From NCBI GenBank assembly GCA_020847355.1, contig JADLCG010000262.1, positions 1 to 5,335 of the forward strand: a stretch of 5,335 nt of DNA. The letters are read 5' to 3'. The notes below the pieces were generated by a model. That model saw only the letters and a list, made by a program, of their open reading frames with translations, searched no databases and was not told the origin of the DNA. Made by a program: the position numbers and the translations under genes. This DNA comes from Anaerolineales bacterium. Lineage in GTDB: Bacteria; Chloroflexota; Anaerolineae; Anaerolineales; Villigracilaceae. Shown here one piece after another: positions 1 to 5,335 of this stretch (position 1 is its first letter; each line of letters opens with the position of its first letter).

Positions 1-1094
1 GCGTCAGATTTATCGCTTTCGTTTAAGCTAGCTAGAAAGACATCCCAAGCGCGGCCAAACACATCGCGATATTGCTCTTTGAATGCGTCATTTTCCGCGA
101 CCCCGGCGGCGGAAAAGAGCGCGCGCATTGCCGCTTCTCTTTTATTTTCCAAACGCCCCGTCTGCGCGACTTCTTTGGACAAGACAACGGCTTGTTTAAT
201 ATTTTCAGGCAAACATCCGCAGGACCAGCGGATGACGAAAGTTGCTTCAAGGAGGTTAATCGGCGGGATAGCGCCGCCATCCATCTTTTTGACCAGCGCT
301 TCAAAAGCTTTCACGCCCGCGTCATAAAACGGTTGATGAACAGTAGTGAGCGGAATGCCCATAGATTGCGCTTCGCTCACGTCGTCAAAGCCAGTCACGG
401 CAATTGAATCTGGAACTTTAATTTTGCGTTGTTCTAAAACTTCCATCACGCCGAACGCCATACGGTCGTTGGCACAAGCCACCGCTTGGAAGCGCACGCC
501 GCGCTCATCTAATAAGGTACGCACTGCGGCGCGCCCGCTCTCTTGCGAAAAATCGCCGTCCACGATCAGGGTTTCGTCAAATGGGAGGTTGTGGGCGCGT
601 AGTTCATCTTTGTAAGCGCGCAGTCTTTGCTCGGCTTCGGCTTGTCCGCGAATGCCGCGCACAAACGCGATTTTTTGATAGCCATGTTCTTCAATTAAAT
701 GGCGGATCACAGCGCGCATCGCCGCTTCGCCATCGGTTACAAAAGAAGAAACATTTTCAGCCTGAACGGCAAACGAAGCGATCGGGAGCGGCGCGAGGGT
801 TTCGCAAAACTTGCGGATTTCATCCGCCGCAACGCCGTGCGCCAAATCGGGCGCAAGTAAAATGCCGTCAAATTGTTCATGTTTAAGGAGGTCGTAAAAT
901 CCGTAGGATTTATTTTTCGTTTCAGTCTCTAAGGCAGTTGGAACGCCGCCCGCGAAGCAAATCAGATTAATATCATGCTGTTCCGCCGCATCCATCACCC
1001 CAGCCATAAATTCCCCGCCCCAAACGCGGTTCAACTGCGCGCTTAGCACGCCGACAGTTCTTCTTGGGTTATCAGCCTTTTTCAGCGACATCAT
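1..1094 (-). CDS. LacI-like sensor-domain signalling protein without N-terminal HTH (C-terminus cut by window edge)
   Basis: The frame is open from an ATG at 1094-1092 (a second ATG follows at once) to the window edge: about 364 codons, no stop, with an in-frame TGA shortly upstream of the start. Seen: the product enters the sensor fold almost directly (RRTVGVLSAQLNRVWGGEF near residues 11-30), with no DNA-binding helix-turn-helix. Hallmarks of the LacI/periplasmic-binding-protein type 1 fold follow: an ANDRMAFGVME segment near residue 210, TGFDD at 234-238, and a PLTTVHQPFYDAGVKAFE segment near 250-265. An RWSCGC motif lies at about 289-294, followed by a charged helical stretch running to the edge. 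Known: HTH-less LacI-like domains ending in an R-x-SCGC motif are found as cytoplasmic ligand sensors at the N-terminus of larger proteins with GGDEF, histidine kinase or AraC-type output. Inference: this is such a sensor, its output lies beyond position 1, and the ligand (perhaps a sugar) is unknown. Sensor call strong; output unknown. Confidence 0.85.
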   Translation of the reverse strand, partial: MMSLKKADNPRRTVGVLSAQLNRVWGGEFMAGVMDAAEQHDINLICFAGGVPTALETETKNKSYGFYDLLKHEQFDGILLAPDLAHGVAADEIRKFCETLAPLPIASFAVQAENVSSFVTDGEAAMRAVIRHLIEEHGYQKIAFVRGIRGQAEAEQRLRAYKDELRAHNLPFDETLIVDGDFSQESGRAAVRTLLDERGVRFQAVACANDRMAFGVMEVLEQRKIKVPDSIAVTGFDDVSEAQSMGIPLTTVHQPFYDAGVKAFEALVKKMDGGAIPPINLLEATFVIRWSCGCLPENIKQAVVLSKEVAQTGRLENKREAAMRALFSAAGVAENDAFKEQYRDVFGRAWDVFLASLNESDKSD

Positions 1095-1104
1095 AGATAC
1101 TGAA

Positions 1105-1110
1105 ATTATA
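1105..1110 (-). promoter_or_regulatory. Candidate -10 box of the LacI-like sensor gene
   Basis: The minus strand reads TATAAT here, a perfect sigma-70 -10 hexamer, with its last base 11 nt before the ATG at 1094. A TTGACA matching the -35 consensus lies upstream at 1138-1133, but the 22-bp spacer is too long for a normal sigma-70 promoter, so that pairing is doubtful. If the -10 is real, transcription would begin near 1098, leaving a leader of only a few bases. No Shine-Dalgarno sequence is visible before the ATG, which agrees with a leaderless or near-leaderless mRNA. Confidence 0.4.
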
Positions 1111-1150
1111 AGTCAGGACGCGAAAAAAAGCATGTCAATTTCGTAAGGAA

Positions 1151-1183
1151 GAAAAATCCCGCAGGCTTTTACGCCTACGGGAT
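1151..1183 (-). terminator. Intrinsic terminator downstream of the metallopeptidase gene
   Basis: ATCCCG-C-AGGC (1156-1166) pairs with GCCT-A-CGGGAT (1173-1183): a 6-bp and a 4-bp helix separated by one mismatch, with a 6-nt loop. On the minus strand the stem is followed by TTTTTC (1156-1151). It sits 20 bp after the stop codon of the peptidase gene and before the start of the next gene. The plus strand has no T-run after the stem, so it should act on minus-strand transcripts only. Confidence 0.85.
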
Positions 1184-1202
1184 CATTACAATTGGATTGC
1201 CG

Positions 1203-3149
1203 CTATTTAATTTCGACTTGATAGAAGCCTAATTCACGGGTATAGCGCGTCGTTCCAGAGATGATGAGGTACGCTTCTTCCCCCGCTTTGAGCGTCAAGG
1301 GGATTTCAGCGGTTTGCTCCGGGCTGACGGGGATCATCTTCACGCTTGAATCATTTTTCAGAAACAGAGCCAGCCGAAAGGTCTGCGGGAGCGCGTTTTG
1401 GACTCGGGCAAAGCCCTCCGCCACCCAGCCGCCGTCATCCGTCTCAAAATCTGTAGCGTAGTTAATCGCATCCACAGAAACGTCATCGAGCAGGAGGCCT
1501 TCGCCATTCACCGCCGCATCTGTGACGTATTCAAAACGAACCGAAATTTTCTTGCCGGCATAAGCGGAGAGGTCTACCGATTCTTCGATCCAATTTCCAG
1601 AGTTGCCGGTATAACCCCAGCCATACGAATTGCCGGACGGGTTTGTATCTGTGCCGGAAGGCGTTTTGAGAATTTGCCAAGTCTTGCCGTCTTCCGAGGC
1701 GAGGACGTAAGCATAATCCCAATCGGTTTCAATATCGTACCAGGTGTGGTATTTCAATTCGATCGGGGCGCTAACATTGGTGAAATCAAACTCGCGCGTC
1801 AGTTTTATGTCGGATTCATCGCCTTTGTTCGTCCAAAAAGCGTAAGTTCCCGAGTTTGGGTCCACGGGGAGCAAGCCTGTCAGCGTTGAGCCGGAGAATG
1901 ACAGTGTGTAATCGCCAGCGCAATCTATCTTGATGTAATCCACGCCGTATTGATGCACATCGCGTTCGGATAAAGTTTGCGGACAGTCTGAAATTGTTTC
2001 AGTAGCTTGGGCTTGGCTGGCGCCAGAATAGTTATGATAGACATAACGCCCATCCCCCACAGCGGGATCTAAGACCAGGTTAGTCACTGCCCAATCCATG
2101 AAGAGATCGTCGGCATAAATCGGCTGGTTGGTAACGGGATCGGTGGCATTAATTTCTCGCAGAACATCTTCCACGCTGTCCAAACCGTTCGCCGGATCTT
2201 TGACGAGGGCTTGCGTGGCGTCTTCGCCAAAGCGATCTAAGAAGTAAGTCATAAAAAGAAAGCCGGCGCCGTAATGTGGTCTGGTGGCGCCCTGATCGTT
2301 GGGCCAATCATTCAACTGCAAATCCGGGTCGGAGATGTAGAGCCAGTCAAAGACGCCAATATCATATCCATTTAGGAAAACGGCGAGTTCGGCGGAGCCT
2401 TCGTTGATCCAAGAAGTTTCGTTCAAATCCTGATTCCAATGAATCATGTGTTGAAATTCATGCGCCAGTATGCCATAAGTGGATTCTTCATTAAGCGGAG
2501 TATTATCCGCATTGAAGAGGAACATCTCGTGCCCGTTTGAATATTTCTTAATCGCCGGGTGAATCGAATCAGAAGAAGAAAAATAGCCGGCAATGTTAGA
2601 GCCTAGCCCGCGCGCGTATAAAATATAAATATGCGCGTCGCCGTCAATGCCGGGTTGCCATTCTTCGCCGAAAAACTCGCGGTCGGTGGGGTAAATTTTA
2701 TTTTCAAAAGCGTCCACCAGCGCTTTCATTTCGCTCTCGTCATAATCCACGTCATTTTGTACCCAAAAATAAACGTGCGGGGTGACATAGCGCAAAGTGG
2801 CAGTGACTTGATTATTTCCCGCCGTATCACGATCTGAGACCCAAAATTGATCTTGATCGCCGATTTTGCGCGGCGCGGCAGAAGTCGTGATAACGTCCGG
2901 CACGTCGCAAATCCCTTGCAGGCGACACGCTAATTCTTTCGGTTCATTAGCCGGGACAATTGTCTTTTCAAGCAATTCAAGGGTTGCGCCAGGGATTAAT
3001 TCAGTTGGGGTTTCAGTTGGGTTTGCCTTGTAATACATATACCCAACCAACGGAATCAAAATCGCGCAAAGACAACACAGCACAACGATAATTCCAATAA
3101 TCCAGGGGAGCAGGTTGTTTCGATTGTTATCCTGATCAAAATTTTCCAT
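1203..3149 (-). CDS. Membrane-anchored extracytoplasmic zinc metallopeptidase with immune inhibitor A-like C-terminal region
   Basis: A complete 648-residue product with ATG at 3149-3147 and TAG at 1205-1203; the start is fixed by a good ribosome-binding site. Seen: one hydrophobic segment (about residues 14-40, with CCLC in its core), then a Pro/Thr/Glu linker (NPTETPTE, 43-50). The zinc site is HEFQH at 230-234 with NEGSAE at 249-254, so E231 is the likely catalytic base, H230 and H234 zinc ligands and E250 the likely third ligand. From about 400 the region is beta-rich, with HTWYDIETDWDYAYV (468-482) and SYGWGYTGNSGNW (508-520), then a last beta domain (575-648). Cysteines at 75/81 and 389/410 could form disulfides. 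Known: such C-terminal segments recur in immune inhibitor A-like secreted proteins. Inference: it cleaves proteins or peptides outside the cell while tethered to the membrane; the substrate is unknown. The HEFQH...NEG site looks gluzincin-like (M30-like or M1-like) and not classic M6. Terminators on both sides suggest its own transcription unit. Confidence 0.85.
   Translation of the reverse strand: MENFDQDNNRNNLLPWIIGIIVVLCCLCAILIPLVGYMYYKANPTETPTELIPGATLELLEKTIVPANEPKELACRLQGICDVPDVITTSAAPRKIGDQDQFWVSDRDTAGNNQVTATLRYVTPHVYFWVQNDVDYDESEMKALVDAFENKIYPTDREFFGEEWQPGIDGDAHIYILYARGLGSNIAGYFSSSDSIHPAIKKYSNGHEMFLFNADNTPLNEESTYGILAHEFQHMIHWNQDLNETSWINEGSAELAVFLNGYDIGVFDWLYISDPDLQLNDWPNDQGATRPHYGAGFLFMTYFLDRFGEDATQALVKDPANGLDSVEDVLREINATDPVTNQPIYADDLFMDWAVTNLVLDPAVGDGRYVYHNYSGASQAQATETISDCPQTLSERDVHQYGVDYIKIDCAGDYTLSFSGSTLTGLLPVDPNSGTYAFWTNKGDESDIKLTREFDFTNVSAPIELKYHTWYDIETDWDYAYVLASEDGKTWQILKTPSGTDTNPSGNSYGWGYTGNSGNWIEESVDLSAYAGKKISVRFEYVTDAAVNGEGLLLDDVSVDAINYATDFETDDGGWVAEGFARVQNALPQTFRLALFLKNDSSVKMIPVSPEQTAEIPLTLKAGEEAYLIISGTTRYTRELGFYQVEIK
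3001..3024. repeat. Two-copy 12-bp tandem repeat in the peptidase linker
   Basis: The plus-strand units tcagttggggtt and tcagttgggttt lie back to back and differ at one base. On the coding strand they give the repeated Pro-Thr-Glu block (NPTE then TPTE) just outside the membrane segment of the peptidase. It probably arose by slippage in a flexible linker, and its length may vary between relatives. Confidence 0.55.
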
Positions 3150-3152
3150 ATT

Positions 3153-3159
3153 TTCCTCT
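3153..3159 (-). promoter_or_regulatory. Ribosome-binding site of the metallopeptidase gene
   Basis: The minus strand reads AGAGGAA, followed by AAT and then the ATG at 3149. The purine-rich AGAGG core is well placed to pair with the 3' end of 16S rRNA and supports this ATG as the start. Further upstream a TATTAT at 3182-3177 could be a -10 element, but no acceptable -35 lies 16-18 bp before it, so I do not call a promoter. Confidence 0.7.
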
Positions 3160-3228
3160 AATTCAAAAGATGCCCGATAATAGCGTATTTTGGTAAAAGC
3201 CGGATTAGGATATTTTGGCTATTCGCTT

Positions 3229-3262
3229 AATAATAAAGAGCGAGGTGATTGCCCTCGCTCTT
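3229..3262 (-). terminator. Intrinsic terminator downstream of the Clp ATPase gene
   Basis: AAGAGCGAGG (3236-3245) pairs perfectly with CCTCGCTCTT (3253-3262): a 10-bp stem with a 7-nt loop (3246-3252). On the minus strand it is followed by a T-rich tail, TTTATTATT (3237-3229). It begins only 9 bp after the Clp stop codon and lies about 80 bp before the peptidase start, so most Clp transcripts should end here. The interrupted T-tract may let some polymerase through. Confidence 0.85.
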
Positions 3263-3271
3263 CGTAAAAAC

Positions 3272-5335
3272 TTATGCGTCAACTTTTTGTTTAGGCTTCT
3301 TGACCGCCGCCGCCTCCGCAGTGAAGGTGATCTTATCGTCCTTCTCGTCCACCTGCACAACCGCCCCATCTTTGAATTTGCCGCTGAGCAGTTCTACGGA
3401 AAGCGGACTCTCCACATATTTTTGAATTGCGCGGCGCAGGGGACGCGCGCCAAAGGCTGGGTCAAAGCCTTCTTTGGCAAGCCAAGCGCGCGCCGCATCC
3501 GTCAACTGGACGGTAATCGCGTGTTCGTTCAAGCGGTCTTGCAGTTCTTTCATTTGGAGCACGACGATCTCTTCCATTTGCTCAAGGGTTAATGGGGAGA
3601 ACATGATGATATCGTCAATGCGATTAATAAATTCCGGGCGGAACGCGGCTTTGAGCGCCTTTTCAATCTTATCGTGGGATTCGCGCTCCTCGCTGGTATC
3701 GTTCTTGGCTAAAAAGCCCAAAGCGCCGCCTTTGCGGACGTATTCGGTGCCGAGGTTCGAGGTCATAATCAGAACCGTGTTGCGGAAATCCACCACATTA
3801 CCCTGACCGTCCGTCAAACGCCCATCATCCAAAATTTGAAGCAAGGCGTTCCAAACCTCAGGGTGGGCTTTTTCGATTTCATCAAATAAGACGATGCGAT
3901 ACGGGCGGCGGCGCACGGCTTCGGTGAGTTGACCGCCTTCCTCATAGCCGACATATCCGGGCGGCGCGCCGAACAAACGCGAAACCGTATGTTGCTCGCG
4001 ATACTCAGACATATCAATCCGCACGAGGGCTTCTTCATCGTCAAACATAAACCAAGCCAACGCTTTGGCTAATTCGGTTTTACCAACGCCGGAGGGACCA
4101 ATAAAAATAAACGAACCAATTGGGCGGGCTGGGTCTTTGAGGCCGGAGCGCGCGCGGCGAATCGCATCCGAGATGGCGTGGATGGCTTCTTCCTGCCCGA
4201 TGATGCGTTCGTGCAGGCGGGCTTCCATGTGCAACAATTTTTCGGATTCAGTTTCCAGCATTTGCGTCACTGGAATACCCGTCCATTGATGCACGACGGA
4301 AGCAATATCGTCCACGTCTACAACTTCGTCAAGTTTATGCTCGGCTTCCCATTTATCGCGGCTGGCATTGTACTCCTGCTCCGTGCGTAAACGCTCGGCT
4401 TTCTTTTGCGCGGCGCGTTCGTAATCACGTTCCAAACCGGCTTGCTCTTCTTCGGCATGGAGACGATCCACTTCGGTTTTCATGGATTTCAAATCAGGCG
4501 GCATGGAATAAAGCGCCACGCGCAATTTGGCGGCGGCTTCGTCCATCAGGTCAATCGCTTTATCAGGCAGGTGGCGGTCCGGGACGTAGCGATCCGCTAA
4601 ACGGGCGGCGGCTTCGAGCGCGTCATCCGCAAAATGCACTTTGTGATGCGCTTCATATTTATCGCGCAAGCCGTGCAACATCTTGATCGTATCTTCCACG
4701 CTCGGCTCATCCACATAGATCGGGGCAAAGCGCCGTTCGAGCGCCGCGTCTTTTTCAATGTATTTATGGAATTCGTCCAACGTGGTGGCGCCGATACATT
4801 GCAGTTCGCCGCGCGCTAAAGCTGGCTTGAGCATGTTGCTCGCATCCATCGCGCCTTGCGCGGCGCCTGCGCCGACGACGGTATGCAGTTCGTCAATCAT
4901 CAAAATCACGTCGCCTTTGGCGCGTTGCACTTCTTCCATAATCGCTTTGAGTCTTTCTTCAAATTCGCCGCGAAAGCGGGAACCGGCGATCATCGCGCCT
5001 AAATCCAAAGCGACAACGCGCTTGCCGGATAAAATTTCCGGCACGTCGTTGGTGGCGATCTTTTGCGCCAAGCCTTCGGCGATGGCGGTTTTACCTACGC
5101 CGGCTTCGCCAATCAGCACGGGATTATTTTTTGTGCGGCGCGAGAGAATTTGAATCAAGCGCAAAATTTCGTTATCGCGCCCGATCACCGGATCGAGTTT
5201 GCCTTCGCGCGCCAATTGCGTTAGATCGCGCGAGTATTTTTCGAGCGTGCGATATTTGGTTTCGGCTTGCGGATCGGTGACTCTTTGCCCGCCGCGTAAA
5301 TCTTGAATCGAATCATACACGCGGTCGCGCGATAA
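3272..5335 (-). CDS. clpC: ClpC-type Hsp100 AAA+ unfoldase, ATP-binding subunit of Clp protease (N-terminus cut by window edge)
   Basis: The frame stays open from the window edge to TAA at 3274-3272: 687 codons, so the start lies outside. A GTG at 5320 is internal. Counting that GTG codon as residue 1: D1 has Walker A GEAGVGKT (71-78), pore loop RFRG (115-118), Walker B ending MIDE (141-144) and arginine fingers RR (196-197). A short charged middle domain spans about 265-335 and includes DYERAAQKKAERLR. D2 has Walker A GPSGVGKT (408-415), pore loop GYVG (455-458), Walker B ending LFDE (478-481), an LGF tripeptide (534-536) and sensor-2 GARPLRR (624-630). Known: these proteins form hexamers that unfold substrates; a short middle domain and an [ILV]GF loop mark ClpC/ClpA partners of ClpP, whereas ClpB has a long middle domain and no such loop. 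Inference: a cytoplasmic ClpP-coupled unfoldase lacking about 140 N-terminal residues here. The segment before D1 (LRGGQRVTD) is more ClpB-like. The tail is Ala/Lys-rich. No ClpP or adaptor gene is in view. Confidence 0.93.
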   Translation of the reverse strand, partial: LSRDRVYDSIQDLRGGQRVTDPQAETKYRTLEKYSRDLTQLAREGKLDPVIGRDNEILRLIQILSRRTKNNPVLIGEAGVGKTAIAEGLAQKIATNDVPEILSGKRVVALDLGAMIAGSRFRGEFEERLKAIMEEVQRAKGDVILMIDELHTVVGAGAAQGAMDASNMLKPALARGELQCIGATTLDEFHKYIEKDAALERRFAPIYVDEPSVEDTIKMLHGLRDKYEAHHKVHFADDALEAAARLADRYVPDRHLPDKAIDLMDEAAAKLRVALYSMPPDLKSMKTEVDRLHAEEEQAGLERDYERAAQKKAERLRTEQEYNASRDKWEAEHKLDEVVDVDDIASVVHQWTGIPVTQMLETESEKLLHMEARLHERIIGQEEAIHAISDAIRRARSGLKDPARPIGSFIFIGPSGVGKTELAKALAWFMFDDEEALVRIDMSEYREQHTVSRLFGAPPGYVGYEEGGQLTEAVRRRPYRIVLFDEIEKAHPEVWNALLQILDDGRLTDGQGNVVDFRNTVLIMTSNLGTEYVRKGGALGFLAKNDTSEERESHDKIEKALKAAFRPEFINRIDDIIMFSPLTLEQMEEIVVLQMKELQDRLNEHAITVQLTDAARAWLAKEGFDPAFGARPLRRAIQKYVESPLSVELLSGKFKDGAVVQVDEKDDKITFTAEAAAVKKPKQKVDA

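Noticed and set aside
32..304. 90-codon minus-strand open frame
   Set aside because: It overlaps the LacI-like gene in another frame; its product is basic and low in recognisable features, typical of a shadow frame.
72..407. 111-codon plus-strand open frame
   Set aside because: It lies antisense and in codon register with the LacI-like gene, whose translation is clearly a conserved fold; the plus-strand product shows no recognisable motif.
1105..1138. TTGACA...TATAAT as a full sigma-70 promoter
   Set aside because: The 22-bp spacer is outside the usual 16-18 bp range, so only the -10 box is reported, with low confidence.
1398..1889. 163-codon plus-strand open frame
   Set aside because: It is antisense to the beta-sandwich region of the peptidase, which is well supported; I see no domain in it and no ribosome-binding site stands out.
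3215..3592. 125-codon plus-strand open frame starting in the gap after the Clp gene
   Set aside because: Most of it is antisense to the conserved Clp C-terminus and its start crosses the terminator hairpin; no recognisable motif.
4758..5153. 131-codon plus-strand open frame
   Set aside because: It is antisense to the D1 ATPase module of the Clp gene; its Ala/Pro/Ser-rich product is what the reverse of a conserved AAA+ sequence gives.
5318..5320. GTG as start of the Clp gene
   Set aside because: The frame stays open upstream to the window edge (LSRDR precedes) and the Clp N-terminal domain is expected there, so this GTG is an internal valine codon.
1..5335. A three-gene defence or proteolysis system
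   Set aside because: Same orientation is the only link. Terminators separate the genes, the products act in different compartments, and no known defence-associated domain is present.

Overview
The window holds three protein-coding genes, all on the minus strand, so transcription runs from high to low coordinates. The first and last genes are cut by the window edges. Genes are separated by short AT-richer gaps (about 110-120 bp), and the gap downstream of each of the two upstream genes carries a convincing intrinsic terminator. The three genes therefore look like separate transcription units, not one operon. I found no tRNA, rRNA, CRISPR array, insertion sequence or phage gene.

Layout in the direction of transcription. 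(1) 5335-3272: a Hsp100/Clp AAA+ unfoldase of ClpC type. It has both ATPase modules, a short middle domain and an LGF ClpP-docking tripeptide; the N-terminal domain lies outside the window. A perfect 10-bp stem-loop terminator follows. (2) 3149-1203: a membrane-anchored, probably extracytoplasmic zinc metallopeptidase of 648 residues. It has an N-terminal transmembrane segment, a Pro/Thr linker, an HEFQH...NEGSAE zinc site and a C-terminal beta-sandwich region like that of immune inhibitor A proteins. A second terminator follows. (3) 1094-1: the N-terminal 364 residues of a protein with a LacI/ribose-binding-protein-like sensor domain. It has no helix-turn-helix before the sensor and carries an SCGC motif right after it, a layout known from sensors fused to a downstream signalling output module. 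The output module would lie beyond position 1.

Organism: a bacterium of moderate GC content. HTH-less LacI-like sensors with the SCGC motif, immune-inhibitor-A-like C-terminal modules on secreted peptidases, and this Clp subtype all fit Chloroflexota, particularly Anaerolineae. This is recalled family knowledge, not a database result, and is moderately confident at best.

Functionally the genes cover cytoplasmic protein quality control (Clp), extracellular proteolysis (peptidase) and ligand sensing (LacI-like protein). Nothing in the sequence ties them into one pathway, and the terminators argue against co-regulation. The points most worth a second look are the mixed ClpB/ClpC character of the unfoldase, the unusual pairing of a gluzincin-like active site with an InhA-like C-terminus, and a possible leaderless start for the sensor gene.
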